Of a stretch of DNA of 64,000 nucleotides, positions 7,510 to 16,522 are shown piece after piece (within the stretch, counting starts at the first letter, position 1; every line of letters begins with the position of its first letter). The stretch is taken from positions 1-64,000 of the forward strand of contig NZ_JYOV01000009.1 in NCBI RefSeq assembly GCF_000963255.1. Direction: 5' to 3'. This DNA is from Streptococcus infantis (GTDB taxonomy: Bacteria > Bacillota > Bacilli > Lactobacillales > Streptococcaceae). Under the pieces are notes generated by a model, which had not been told where the DNA came from, did no database searches, and was given only the letters and a program-made list of their open reading frames with translations. Position numbers and translations under genes: made by a program.

Positions 7510-9402
7510 ATGACACGTTATCAAGATGATTTTTATGATGCTATAAATGGTGAGTGGGAAAAGACTGCAGTCATTCCAGCCGATAAATCGAGAACAGGTG
7601 GTTTTATCGACCTTGACGAAGAAATCGAAGAGTTGATGCTAACGACGACGGACAAGTGGTTGGCTGGAGAAGATGTTCCAGAAGATCCTATCCTAGCAAA
7701 CTTTGTCAAATACCATGCTATGGTGAGAGATTTCGATAAGCGAGAAGCTGATGGAGTTGAGCCAGTCCTTCCAATGCTTAAGGAATACCAGGATTTGGAA
7801 AGTTTTGCGGAATTCACAAGTAAATTAGCAGCATTTGAATTAGCTGGTAAACCGAACTTCCTTCCATTTGGAGTATCACCAGACTTTATGGATGCTAGAA
7901 CCAATGTTCTCTGGGCTAGTGCTCCAGGAACGATCTTGCCTGATACAACCTACTATGCGGAAGACCATCCTCAGCGTGAGGAATTATTGAATCTTTGGAA
8001 AGAAAGCACTCGAAATCTCCTCAAATCCTATAACTTCTCAGATGAAGCAATCGAAGACTTGCTAGAGAAACGATTGGAATTGGACCGCCGTATCGCAGCT
8101 GTAGTCCTCTCTAATGAAGAGAGTTCAGAATATGCCAAACTTTACCATCCATATTCATATGAAGATTTCAAAAAGTTTGCGCCTGCTCTACCTCTAGATG
8201 ACTTTTTCCAAGCTGTTCTTGGTCAAGTACCTGATAAGGTCATTGTAGATGAAGAACGTTTCTGGCAAGCAGCAGAGCAATTCTATAGTGAAGAAGCTTG
8301 GCCTTTACTCAAGGCAACCTTGATCTTGAGTGTAGTCAATCTTTCAACTAGCTATCTAACAGATGAGATTCGTATCTTGTCAGGTGCCTATGGACGAGCT
8401 CTTTCAGGAGTCCCAGAGGCTCAAGACAAACGCAAGGCTGCTTATCACCTAGCTCAAGGACCATTCAAACAAGCGCTCGGACTTTGGTATGCCCACGAAA
8501 AATTCTCTCCAGAAGCTAAGGCAGACGTAGAGAAAAAAGTGGCAACCATGATTGATGTTTATAAGGAACGCTTGGCTAAAAATGACTGGTTGACCCCTGA
8601 AACTCGAGAAAAAGCTATCGTCAAACTCAATGTCATCAAGCCTTATATTGGTTATCCAGAGGAATTGCCAGCCCGCTACAAGGACAAGGTTGTAGATGAA
8701 TCTGCTAGTCTCTTTGAGAATGCTCTAGCCTTTGCGCGTGTGGAAATCAAACACAGCTGGAGCAAGTGGAATCAGCCAGTTGATTACAAGGAGTGGGGCA
8801 TGCCTGCTCATATGGTCAACGCCTACTACAATCCACAAAAGAACTTGATTGTCTTCCCAGCCGCTATCCTACAGGCTCCATTCTATGACTTGCATCAGTC
8901 ATCTTCTGCCAACTACGGTGGAATTGGAGCGGTTATTGCCCATGAAATCTCTCATGCCTTTGATACCAACGGAGCTTCCTTTGATGAAAATGGTAGTCTC
9001 AAGGACTGGTGGACAGAGAACGACTATGCAGCCTTCAAAGAGAAAACGCAGAAGGTTATCGATCAATTTGATGGTCAAGAATCTTACGGTGCAACCATTA
9101 ACGGTAAATTAACCGTATCAGAAAACGTTGCCGACCTAGGAGGAATTGCTGCTGCCCTTGAAGCTGCCAAGAGAGAACCTGACTTCTCAGCCGAAGAATT
9201 CTTCCATAACTTTGCGCGTATCTGGCGTATGAAAGGCCGCCCAGAGTTGATGAAACTCATGGCCAGTGTCGATGTGCACGCGCCAGCTAAACTCCGTGTC
9301 AATGTCCAAGTGCCAAACTTTGATGATTTCTTTACAACCTATGATGTCAAAGAAGGCGACGGGATGTGGCGCTCACCAGAAGATCGTGTGATTATTTGGT
9401 AA
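7510..9402 (+). CDS. pepO: M13-family zinc endopeptidase PepO
   Basis: A 630-residue neprilysin-like metallopeptidase. It has the zinc motif HEISH in VIAHEISHAFDTNG (about residues 478-482), the downstream Glu ligand motif ENVADLGG, and the substrate-binding NAYYNP motif. Streptococcal PepO lacks a classical signal peptide but is reported outside the cell, where it cleaves small peptides and binds host plasminogen, fibronectin and complement proteins. I chose the ATG at 7510 (MTRYQDDFYDAING), the family-typical N terminus; a GTG 24 nt upstream is in frame but adds unrelated residues. It is divergent from psaBCA, as in pneumococcus and S. parasanguinis. Confidence 0.93.
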   Translation: MTRYQDDFYDAINGEWEKTAVIPADKSRTGGFIDLDEEIEELMLTTTDKWLAGEDVPEDPILANFVKYHAMVRDFDKREADGVEPVLPMLKEYQDLESFAEFTSKLAAFELAGKPNFLPFGVSPDFMDARTNVLWASAPGTILPDTTYYAEDHPQREELLNLWKESTRNLLKSYNFSDEAIEDLLEKRLELDRRIAAVVLSNEESSEYAKLYHPYSYEDFKKFAPALPLDDFFQAVLGQVPDKVIVDEERFWQAAEQFYSEEAWPLLKATLILSVVNLSTSYLTDEIRILSGAYGRALSGVPEAQDKRKAAYHLAQGPFKQALGLWYAHEKFSPEAKADVEKKVATMIDVYKERLAKNDWLTPETREKAIVKLNVIKPYIGYPEELPARYKDKVVDESASLFENALAFARVEIKHSWSKWNQPVDYKEWGMPAHMVNAYYNPQKNLIVFPAAILQAPFYDLHQSSSANYGGIGAVIAHEISHAFDTNGASFDENGSLKDWWTENDYAAFKEKTQKVIDQFDGQESYGATINGKLTVSENVADLGGIAAALEAAKREPDFSAEEFFHNFARIWRMKGRPELMKLMASVDVHAPAKLRVNVQVPNFDDFFTTYDVKEGDGMWRSPEDRVIIW

Positions 9403-9404
9403 TC

Positions 9405-9436
9405 AAAAAACCAAGGATGATTGATCCTTGGTTTTT
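9405..9436. terminator. Bidirectional terminator between pepO and the MBL-fold gene
   Basis: The stem AAAACCAAGGAT / ATCCTTGGTTTT is flanked by A and T runs on both sides, so it serves both convergent genes. Confidence 0.85.
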
Positions 9437-9442
9437 AGCTTG

Positions 9443-10072
9443 CTAGAAAAATGGGTTAAAAGTTTTTTCGTGAGCGATGGTCGTAGCTGGTCCATGGCCA
9501 GGATAGACATCGTAGTTTGGGAGGGTAAAGAGCTGGGTTTGGATACTATGGAGGAGTTGTTCCATACTACCTGTAGGTAGGTCTGTTCGTCCAATAGTTT
9601 CTCGGAAGAGAGCATCACCCGTTAAGACCAAGTGCCCATCTGGAAAAACAAATGAAACTCCTCCGATAGAGTGGCCTGGAGTTGGTAATACAGTGAAGCG
9701 GAACTCCTCAATCTGGTATTCTTCATGAAAGACAAAGGTGTGTTCAGCTGGTCTACATACGACATCTGCCATATCGTCATGACGAGGGAGACCAGAGAGG
9801 TTGTCAACTGGAGTATAGAGCCAAGAAGCTTCACTTTCTGCCACATAAACGGGAGGATTTCCAAAAGTATCTCTGACCAAGTCCAGACTCATAATATGAT
9901 CGTAGTGGGTGTGGGTTAGGAGAATTGCACAGACTGGTTTGTTAATGTTCTCGATAGTCTTGCGAATAGCTTCCCAATGGCTACCAGGATCAACAACAAT
10001 CAGGTGTTTTTCTCCTTCAAGATAATAAGTGTTTTCATAAGCAACAGGGTTCACAGTTTTATGGATTTTCAT
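9443..10072 (-). CDS. Metallo-beta-lactamase-fold hydrolase, glyoxalase II-like
   Basis: The 209-residue protein has the MBL metal motif THTHYDH (about residue 57 on), a further His in PTPGHSIGG, the Asp ligand in LTGDALF and a late His in YPGHGPAT, so all ligands for a binuclear metal site are present. This short single-domain type is usually annotated as hydroxyacylglutathione hydrolase-like, but it lacks the C-terminal substrate domain of true GloB, so its thioester or other substrate is unknown. I chose the ATG at 10072 because GAGGAAA precedes it and family alignment begins at MKIHK; upstream in-frame codons look like noncoding sequence. Confidence 0.85.
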   Translation of the reverse strand: MKIHKTVNPVAYENTYYLEGEKHLIVVDPGSHWEAIRKTIENINKPVCAILLTHTHYDHIMSLDLVRDTFGNPPVYVAESEASWLYTPVDNLSGLPRHDDMADVVCRPAEHTFVFHEEYQIEEFRFTVLPTPGHSIGGVSFVFPDGHLVLTGDALFRETIGRTDLPTGSMEQLLHSIQTQLFTLPNYDVYPGHGPATTIAHEKTFNPFF

Positions 10073-10140
10073 AGGATTTCCTCTTTCAAAGCATTTACTC
10101 CTACTAGTATAACACAGAAGAATAAAATAAGGAATCAACA

Positions 10141-10171
10141 AGAAAGTCCCTCCGTAAAGGAAGGACTTTTT
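10141..10171. terminator. Terminator after the DUF2974-type hydrolase gene
   Basis: The stem AAAGTCCCTCC / GGAAGGACTTT has a short loop and is flanked by T-rich sequence on both strands. Confidence 0.7.
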
Positions 10172-10177
10172 GATAAA

Positions 10178-11254
10178 TTAAAAATGATTCTTCCAAGCTT
10201 GGAAGCGAGCATCCAGTAGGAGTTGTGTCAGATTTTTTAAGATTTCAACTTGCTCGGGTTCCAGTGTCTGGGCTTGAGAAACAAGTTGTCGAACATGGTC
10301 AATAGCATTTTTAGAAGACAGTTCATTAATGGAATTGATTCCAGACTCTAGGATGGTTCCAAAGAAGAGATCGAAGTAGAGCTCCAATTCCTCATCGGGA
10401 ACACTATCCACCCATTCTTTGAGAGTGTCTTTAATTTGGAGACTCTCGCTACTAATTGCCTCAAGTTGGACAAAGTGATTATCCTCAGTTTGCCAGCTAA
10501 AGGTGCTGTGTTGGGCGATGCCACCAAGAGCCGTAGATTTGACGACGATAGGAGTATCAGGAACTTCCAGCATCATGCCAATGACAGAACCTTGTGGGAC
10601 AAAACGGTGAATTTTTGGAATAACATCTTGATAACCAGTGGTCTCAGTCAGATGAGCCTGCAAACCAGGGGCGTCATAGGTATAAACTGCGGAGACTTTT
10701 TCTTGCAATTCAGGCTGGATTTGACTGGCAGCATAGACAGCCAGATTCCCACCTTTAGAATGTCCAGCAACAATCACTTTCTGTTTTGGATGTTGCACAA
10801 AGAAATCCTCCAAGTATTCAAGAGCATGCTTTTGGGCAGGGATTTCCTTCATGTAGGTCATATGGAAATCTTCCTTCCAGCCTATAATACTATCGTCAGT
10901 ACCTCGAAAGACAATCAGATAAGTATCTAGATTCAGACGATAGGTCATAGCAGCGAACTGTTTCTGTTGCTCCGTATCAACCTCGTTTACAAAGTTAGAG
11001 AGTTTGCTATTTTTAAAACGTTTGTGCTGGGATAACTGATCGAGGAGCTGGAGACGTTCTTTATTGGTCAACATGTTAGTCTCACGAGGAACACGTGTTG
11101 CGACATCGCTTAAACGATTGACAGGCTGGTCCAATAAGTTATCAAAAGGAAGATAAGTCAGCTCTGTAAAAGCAAGTATATCCAGTTCATTCAAGGGAAG
11201 ATCGTAAAAAGAATCGTATTGAACATCAGTTAGGTAGTCGAAAATATTGGCCAT
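10178..11254 (-). CDS. DUF2974-type alpha/beta hydrolase
   Basis: A 358-residue lipase-like alpha/beta hydrolase. The nucleophile elbow is GHSKGG (about residue 165), a lipase-class variant, preceded by the VFRGTDDSIIGWKEDF segment. A likely catalytic Asp is in YTYDAPGL and a His in the GIAQHSTFSW region. No signal peptide or membrane helix is visible, so it should be cytoplasmic. The family (often annotated Mbeg1-like or DUF2974) has no settled substrate. It is monocistronic, and the ATG at 11254 follows AAGGAG. Confidence 0.85.
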   Translation of the reverse strand: MANIFDYLTDVQYDSFYDLPLNELDILAFTELTYLPFDNLLDQPVNRLSDVATRVPRETNMLTNKERLQLLDQLSQHKRFKNSKLSNFVNEVDTEQQKQFAAMTYRLNLDTYLIVFRGTDDSIIGWKEDFHMTYMKEIPAQKHALEYLEDFFVQHPKQKVIVAGHSKGGNLAVYAASQIQPELQEKVSAVYTYDAPGLQAHLTETTGYQDVIPKIHRFVPQGSVIGMMLEVPDTPIVVKSTALGGIAQHSTFSWQTEDNHFVQLEAISSESLQIKDTLKEWVDSVPDEELELYFDLFFGTILESGINSINELSSKNAIDHVRQLVSQAQTLEPEQVEILKNLTQLLLDARFQAWKNHF

Positions 11255-11321
11255 GGGAACTCCTTTCTTAACTTTTATCTTATCAGATTTACATCAATTT
11301 CGCTAGTAGTGAGGAGAATTT

Positions 11322-11330
11322 TGCTATAAT
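11322..11330 (+). promoter_or_regulatory. Extended -10 promoter of the response-regulator operon
   Basis: TGCTATAAT, an extended -10, lies 20 bp upstream of the response-regulator ATG. The -35 is weak. Confidence 0.6.
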
Positions 11331-11349
11331 ATAGAAAAAGGAGGAGCAG

Positions 11350-12027
11350 ATGCACAAGATTTTACTAGTAGAAGATGATCCAGTCATCCGTCAGCAAGTT
11401 GGGAAAATGCTCTCTGAATGGGGATTTGAGGTAGTCATGGTAGAAGACTTCATGGAGGTTCTCACACTATTTGTTCAGTCTGAGCCTCATCTGGTTCTCA
11501 TGGATATTGGCTTGCCTCTCTTTAATGGTTATCACTGGTGCCAAGAGATTCGCAAGATTTCAAAAGTTCCCATTATGTTTCTGTCTTCGAGAGACCAGGC
11601 TATGGACATCGTGATGGCTATCAATATGGGGGCGGATGATTTTGTGACCAAGCCTTTTGACCAGCAGGTTCTTTTAGCCAAGGTACAGGGCTTATTGCGT
11701 CGTTCCTATGAGTTTGGACGGGATGAAAGTCTCTTAGAGTATGCTGGAGTTATCCTCAATACCAAGTCTATGGATGTGCATGTCAATGGCAAAGCTATCA
11801 GTTTAACCAAGAATGAATTTCAGATTTTACGAGTTTTATTTGAGCATGCGGGAAATATCGTGGCGCGTGATGATTTGATGCGGGAACTTTGGAATAGTGA
11901 CTTTTTTATCGATGATAATACCTTGTCCGTAAATGTTGCGCGCTTGCGTAAGAAATTGGAAGAAGAAGGTTTGATTGGTTTTATCGAAACCAAGAAAGGA
12001 ATAGGGTACGGATTGAAACATGCTTGA
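11350..12027 (+). CDS. Bce-type response regulator (OmpR/PhoB family)
   Basis: The 225-residue regulator has a receiver domain with acidic pocket EDD (residues 8-10), phospho-acceptor Asp in LVLMDIGLP (about residue 53), Thr/Ser switch in FLSSRD, and Lys in VTKPFD, followed by an OmpR-type winged-helix domain (LTKNEFQILRVL ... VNVARLRKKLEEEG). It precedes a short intramembrane-sensing kinase and a BceAB-type transporter, so it should activate the transporter on antimicrobial-peptide stress. By position next to thrS it corresponds to pneumococcal TCS01. The ATG follows GGAGG. It overlaps the kinase start by 8 nt. Confidence 0.9.
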   Translation: MHKILLVEDDPVIRQQVGKMLSEWGFEVVMVEDFMEVLTLFVQSEPHLVLMDIGLPLFNGYHWCQEIRKISKVPIMFLSSRDQAMDIVMAINMGADDFVTKPFDQQVLLAKVQGLLRRSYEFGRDESLLEYAGVILNTKSMDVHVNGKAISLTKNEFQILRVLFEHAGNIVARDDLMRELWNSDFFIDDNTLSVNVARLRKKLEEEGLIGFIETKKGIGYGLKHA

Positions 12028-12994
12028 TTTTAAAAGTTTTTTTCTAGCTTATATCCGTTCGCGTAGCCGTTTTTTCGTGTTTATTCTCTTACTTACAGGT
12101 TTACTTTTTCTCTTTGAGGTCTTATTTGATAACCAAGTGCCCTACTTTAACTATTTCTTCTTTCTATCTACCTTTTTGACACTTTTGTTTTTGGTCTATG
12201 ATTTCTTGATAGAATTGCAACGCTATCGTAAGGAATTATTTTACGGAAAAAGAGAAGCCAAGTCACCAATGGAGGCTCTATTGACTGAAAAATTAGAGAA
12301 AAGTGAAGAGGAACTCTACCAAAAGAAATCAGATGCTGAAAACCGCTATAATGACTTGGTGGACTACTATACTCTCTGGGTGCATCAGATAAAAACACCC
12401 ATTTCAGCCAGTAAACTTCTCGTGAGTGAGGTGGCAGATCGCCAATTGAAGCAACAGCTAGAACAGGAAATTTTTAAGATTGATTCCTATACAAACCTCG
12501 TTCTCCAATACCTACGCTTAGAGAGCTTCCATGACGATCTGGTGTTGAAGAAAGAAAATGTGGAGGATTTGGTCAAGGAAGTCATTCGCAAATATGCCAT
12601 TTTCTTTATCCAGAAAGGATTAAGTGTTAATCTGCATGACTTGGATAGAAGCATTGTGACGGATAAAAAATGGCTGTTAGTAGTTATTGAACAAATCCTT
12701 TCAAATAGCCTCAAATACACAAATGAAGGTGGAATTGAGATCTATATGGAAGATCAAGAACTTTGCATCAAAGATACTGGGATTGGCATTAAAAACAGTG
12801 ATCAATTGCGAGTTTTTGAACGCGGATTTTCAGGCTACAATGGTCGCATGACCCAGCAGTCATCTGGACTTGGGCTCTACCTGACCCAAAAAATTAGCCA
12901 AGAATTAGGACATCAAATCCGTATCGAATCTGAACTTGGTCAAGGGACGACTGTGCGCATTAAGTTTTCAGAAGTAAATCTACTGATCGAATGA
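12020..12994 (+). CDS. Bce-type intramembrane-sensing histidine kinase
   Basis: The 324-residue kinase has two N-terminal transmembrane helices (about residues 15-33 and 40-60) joined by only a few residues. It therefore has no real extracellular sensor, which is the hallmark of BceS-like kinases that read the state of a partner ABC transporter. The H-box is YTLWVHQIKTPI (His about residue 124). The N-box (EQILSNSLKYT), G1 (IKDTGIGI), F and G2 (SSGLGLYLT) boxes are intact. It is translationally coupled to the regulator. The nearby BceAB pair is the probable sensing partner. Confidence 0.9.
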   Translation: MLDFKSFFLAYIRSRSRFFVFILLLTGLLFLFEVLFDNQVPYFNYFFFLSTFLTLLFLVYDFLIELQRYRKELFYGKREAKSPMEALLTEKLEKSEEELYQKKSDAENRYNDLVDYYTLWVHQIKTPISASKLLVSEVADRQLKQQLEQEIFKIDSYTNLVLQYLRLESFHDDLVLKKENVEDLVKEVIRKYAIFFIQKGLSVNLHDLDRSIVTDKKWLLVVIEQILSNSLKYTNEGGIEIYMEDQELCIKDTGIGIKNSDQLRVFERGFSGYNGRMTQQSSGLGLYLTQKISQELGHQIRIESELGQGTTVRIKFSEVNLLIE

Positions 12995-13087
12995 AAAGAA
13001 TTACTAAGAGCTTGGAAGAAACCTTTCAGGCTCTTCTTTAGACCTTTTTATGGTAAGAAAGCAGGCTTCAATCAGATAAAAAATTGT

Positions 13088-13109
13088 AATCTTACAAAAA
13101 TGTAAGATT
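13088..13109. promoter_or_regulatory. BceR-type operator upstream of bceAB
   Basis: A perfect 9-bp inverted repeat AATCTTACA-N4-TGTAAGATT. Its core TTACA-N4-TGTAA fits the general binding motif TnACA-N4-TGTAA proposed for BceR-like regulators. It lies 85 bp upstream of the small ORF that precedes bceA, in the right place for an activator. Confidence 0.8.
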
Positions 13110-13193
13110 AAAGGCCTCTTTTGTAAGGTTATGTTATGGCAAGACCTCTTTATTTGGAGTAAACTTATAGCATAAAGAAAAAGGAGAGAAACC

Positions 13194-13307
13194 ATGAAAA
13201 CAATCTTACAAAAGAAACATACAAGTAAACCAAGTCCAAAAGAGATCGAGCGGGTTCAGCTCGGTTGCGCTATTATGCAGGCTCAGTTTCAATTAATGGG
13301 ATATTAA
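13194..13307 (+). CDS. Small ORF (37 codons) between the BceR box and bceA
   Basis: The ATG at 13194 follows AAGGAG with 7-8 nt spacing and opens a 37-codon frame (starts MKTILQKKHTSKPSPKEIER, ends AQFQLMGY) that stops 13 nt before the bceA ATG. The N-terminal half is basic and hydrophilic and the C-terminal half is moderately hydrophobic with one Cys (GCAIMQAQ). I recognise no family. Its ribosome binding site, short gap to bceA and place inside the induced transcript suggest a real small protein or leader peptide. Chance cannot be excluded for so short a frame. Confidence 0.6.
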   Translation: MKTILQKKHTSKPSPKEIERVQLGCAIMQAQFQLMGY

Positions 13308-13320
13308 AAAGGAGATTATC

Positions 13321-14079
13321 ATGACACTATTAGATGTAAAACACGTACAAAAAATTTATAAAACTCGTTTCCAAGGCAACCAAGTAGAAGCTCTAAAAGA
13401 TATTCACTTTACCGTAGAAAAGGGCGATTACGTTGCCATTATGGGTGAATCTGGTTCTGGGAAATCAACCCTACTCAATATTCTCGCCATGCTTGACAAA
13501 CCAACTCGTGGTCAGGTCTTCCTAAACGGAACAGACACAGCAACCATTAAAAATACTGAAGCATCAAGCTTCCGTCGTGAAAAGTTAGGCTTTGTCTTCC
13601 AAGACTTCAATTTGTTAGATACGCTTTCTGTTAAAGACAATATCTTACTCCCTTTGGTATTGTCTAGAAAGCCTATTACAGAAATGATGAAAAAATTAGT
13701 CGTAACGGCTGAAAATCTTGGCATCAACCAATTGCAAGAGAAGTACCCTTATGAAATCTCTGGTGGACAAAAGCAACGGGTTGCAGTTGCACGCGCCATC
13801 ATTACAGAACCGGAAATTCTCCTTGCTGACGAGCCAACAGGAGCTCTAGACTCTAAGTCATCTGCAGCTCTTCTTGATATTTTTGATCAGATCAATGAAC
13901 AAGGACAAACCATTCTCATGGTAACCCATTCAACAGCTGCAGCAAGTCGTGCGAAACGTGTCCTCTTCATCAAGGACGGCATTCTCTACAATCAAATCTA
14001 CCGTGGTGAAAAGACTGAACGTCAGATGTTCCAAGAAATCTCTGACACCTTGACTGTTATGGCAAGTGAGGTGAACTAG
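13321..14079 (+). CDS. BceA-type ABC transporter ATP-binding protein
   Basis: The 252-residue MacB/LolD-like ATPase has Walker [10 protein letters not shown] (about residue 42), Q-loop FQDFNLLD, signature [13 protein letters not shown], Walker [13 protein letters not shown] and the switch His in VTHS. It energises the BceB permease, which frees lipid II-cycle intermediates from peptide antibiotics such as bacitracin and also supplies the signal to the adjacent kinase. The start follows AAAGGAG. It ends one nucleotide before the bceB ATG. Confidence 0.92.
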   Translation: MTLLDVKHVQKIYKTRFQGNQVEALKDIHFTVEKGDYVAIMGESGSGKSTLLNILAMLDKPTRGQVFLNGTDTATIKNTEASSFRREKLGFVFQDFNLLDTLSVKDNILLPLVLSRKPITEMMKKLVVTAENLGINQLQEKYPYEISGGQKQRVAVARAIITEPEILLADEPTGALDSKSSAALLDIFDQINEQGQTILMVTHSTAAASRAKRVLFIKDGILYNQIYRGEKTERQMFQEISDTLTVMASEVN

Positions 14080-14080
14080 T

Positions 14081-16072
14081 ATGTTTCGATTAACCAATAA
14101 GTTGGCCATCTCCAACTTAATCAAAAACCGTAAACTCTATTATCCTTTTGCACTAGCAGTTCTCCTTGCAGTTACTATCAGCTACCTATTTTATTCATTA
14201 ACTTTTAATCCTAAAATGGTAGAAATGCGGGGTGGATCTTCTATTCAATTTACCCTACAACTAGGTCTCATCGTAGTAACACTTGCATCTGCCATTATCG
14301 TCCTTTATGCCAACAGTTTTGTCATGAAAAATCGTTCCAAAGAACTGGGTATATATGGCATGTTGGGACTAGAAAAGCGACATTTGATTGGTATGACCTT
14401 CAAGGAACTCCTGATTTTTGGTCTAGTAACAGTCACTGCTGGGATTGGGATTGGTGCCCTCTTTGACAATCTGATTTTCGCTTTATTGCTCAAACTTTCA
14501 AAGATGAAGGTGGAGTTAGTCGCAACCTTCCAATGGTCCGTAGTCCTTTCCATCCTTCTGGTATTTGGTTTTATCTTTTTAGTCATTGTCTTCCTAAATG
14601 CTATCCGCATTATCCGTATGGATGCTCTCCAACTATCTCGTGAGAAAGCAAAAGGTGAGAAGAAGGGCCGTTTCCTAGTGTTTCAGACAATCTTGGGACT
14701 ACTCTCTTTAGGTAGTGGCTATTATCTAGCTCAAAGCGTAACAAATGCTCTATTAGCTATTTCTACCTTCTTTTTAGCTGTAATACTGGTCATTTTAGGA
14801 ACCTATCTCTTGTTCAATGCTGGGATTACAGTTTTCTTGAAAATGCTCAAGAAAAACAAGAAATATTACTACAAACCTAACAATCTCATCTCTGTTTCTA
14901 ACCTCATTTTCCGTATGAAGAAAAATGCGGTTGGTTTAGCGACTATCGCCATCCTTTCCACCATGGTTTTGGTCACCATGTCGGCAGCAACCAGTATCTA
15001 CAATGGTTCTGAAAATATTAAAAAACTCCTGTATCCTCACGATATGTCAATTTCAGGACAAAATGTAGAAGTTGAGGATTTAGACCAACTTTTAACTCAG
15101 TATGCCAAGGAAAAGAACCTAACAATCAGCACTAAGGATGTTCTTAGCTATGCAAGTTTCGGCCTTTCTAGTCAAGATGGTACCAAATTAACCACCTTTG
15201 CAAAAGGTCAAAATAGTGTTATGCCCAAGACAGTTTTCCTAGTCTTTGATCAAAAGGATTATGAAAAAATGACTGGACAAAAGCTGAACCTTACGAATAA
15301 TGAGGTGGGACTATTCGCTAAGAACGATGGCCTTAAAGGTCAAAAAGCATTCAGTCTGAACAATCAGAACTATACGATCAAGCAAGAAATCCAGCAAGAT
15401 TTCCTCAGAGACCATGTTGCTAACCAGTATGTACTTTTGATCTCAGATTATAACTACCTTGTTGTCTCAAATTTGCAGGACTTTTTAGATAAATACCAGG
15501 ATTCTGCTATATACACTCAGCTATATGGTGGAATGGATGTGACAGCAAGTAAAGAGGAACAGTTAAAGCTATCTGATGATTTCGATTTGTATGTGAATAA
15601 TTTCAGTCACAATCTCAAGAACGAGAATGGTATGGTTTACGGTGCAAACATTGCGAGTGAGTCAACTGTCGAAATGAACGCTCTCTTTGGTGGAGTCCTC
15701 TTTATCGGTATTTTTCTCTCTATCATCTTTATGGTAGGTACTGTACTCGTTATCTACTATAAACAAATTTCAGAAGGTTATGAAGACCGTGAACGCTTTG
15801 TCATTCTGCAAAAAGTTGGCTTGGATCAAAAACAAATCAAGCAAACCATTAACAAGCAGGTCTTGACTGTTTTCTTCCTACCTCTGGCCTTTGCCTTTCT
15901 TCATCTGGCTTTTGCTTATCACATGTTGAGCCTGATTCTCAAGGTCGTTGGTGTTGTTGATTCAGCCATGATGTTAAGTGTAACCCTTTCTATCTGTGGT
16001 ATCTTTGCTTTAGTCTATGTCCTAATCTTTATGATTACTTCAAGAAGCTATCGCAAGATTGTTCAAATATAA
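14081..16072 (+). CDS. BceB-type ABC transporter permease
   Basis: The 663-residue FtsX-type permease has about ten transmembrane helices: one N-terminal, groups near residues 55-80, 105-135, 150-175, 200-250 and 285-300, a large extracellular domain (about 310-530) between helices 7 and 8, and a C-terminal group (about 540-660). This layout defines BceB permeases and carries peptide specificity in the large loop. With BceA it forms a detoxification and sensing complex. The ribosome binding site GAGGTG lies inside the end of bceA. The last codons overlap a short downstream frame. Confidence 0.92.
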   Translation: MFRLTNKLAISNLIKNRKLYYPFALAVLLAVTISYLFYSLTFNPKMVEMRGGSSIQFTLQLGLIVVTLASAIIVLYANSFVMKNRSKELGIYGMLGLEKRHLIGMTFKELLIFGLVTVTAGIGIGALFDNLIFALLLKLSKMKVELVATFQWSVVLSILLVFGFIFLVIVFLNAIRIIRMDALQLSREKAKGEKKGRFLVFQTILGLLSLGSGYYLAQSVTNALLAISTFFLAVILVILGTYLLFNAGITVFLKMLKKNKKYYYKPNNLISVSNLIFRMKKNAVGLATIAILSTMVLVTMSAATSIYNGSENIKKLLYPHDMSISGQNVEVEDLDQLLTQYAKEKNLTISTKDVLSYASFGLSSQDGTKLTTFAKGQNSVMPKTVFLVFDQKDYEKMTGQKLNLTNNEVGLFAKNDGLKGQKAFSLNNQNYTIKQEIQQDFLRDHVANQYVLLISDYNYLVVSNLQDFLDKYQDSAIYTQLYGGMDVTASKEEQLKLSDDFDLYVNNFSHNLKNENGMVYGANIASESTVEMNALFGGVLFIGIFLSIIFMVGTVLVIYYKQISEGYEDRERFVILQKVGLDQKQIKQTINKQVLTVFFLPLAFAFLHLAFAYHMLSLILKVVGVVDSAMMLSVTLSICGIFALVYVLIFMITSRSYRKIVQI

Positions 16073-16244
16073 AAATAAAGGATATAATGTAAAGTCTGAA
16101 AGTTATTTTGACGTAGGAATCCCGGATTATATTGGATACTCTATCTTAGTAGCCATATTTTGCGGGTTTACCTTGGGGATCACACCACCTTGGGTGGTTT
16201 GCATGATACAAAATTGGAAAACCAAACACACTCATCATGTTTAA
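16059..16244 (+). pseudogene. Short frame resembling the C-terminal part of a DUF898-type membrane protein
   Basis: The 61-codon frame overlaps the end of bceB and has no good start: only a TTG at 16059, and the nearby ATG in another frame stops at once. The translated segment YFDVGIPDYIGYSILVAIFC followed by a TLGI-x-PPWVVCM-x4-W-x2-KHTH pattern resembles DUF898/YjgN-like proteins as I remember them, with a transmembrane helix and a terminal W-x-x-KHT motif. I take it as a gene remnant rather than an expressed protein, but a small protein cannot be ruled out. It ends just before a strong terminator. Confidence 0.4.
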
Positions 16245-16249
16245 ACATT

Positions 16250-16286
16250 AAAACGTTATCTTCTTTCAGAGGAGATAACGTTTTTT
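16250..16286 (+). terminator. Terminator of the bceAB operon
   Basis: The stem AAACGTTATCT / AGATAACGTTT is followed by six T and further T-rich sequence. Confidence 0.85.
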
Positions 16287-16371
16287 CTTCTTCGGATAAG
16301 GAAACAAAAATTTCTACCTTTCTCTATCTTTTAAATTGATTGATTTCTTCAGAGAAAGGCTGTAAAATTTT

Positions 16372-16380
16372 TGATATAAT
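16372..16380 (+). promoter_or_regulatory. Extended -10 promoter of the DUF389 gene
   Basis: TGATATAAT, a consensus extended -10 with no clear -35. It leaves an untranslated leader of about 135 nt. Confidence 0.55.
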
Positions 16381-16522
16381 GTTAAGGATGGACTGATGGA
16401 TATTTAAAGGATCATTTTCAAAAGAATGACAGGTGAGAATTAAAAATATGTAAGATTGGACAGATGTCTCTCTACCATCATCCATACAGAAACAAGATTA
16501 TATGAAATAAAAGGAGTAACCA

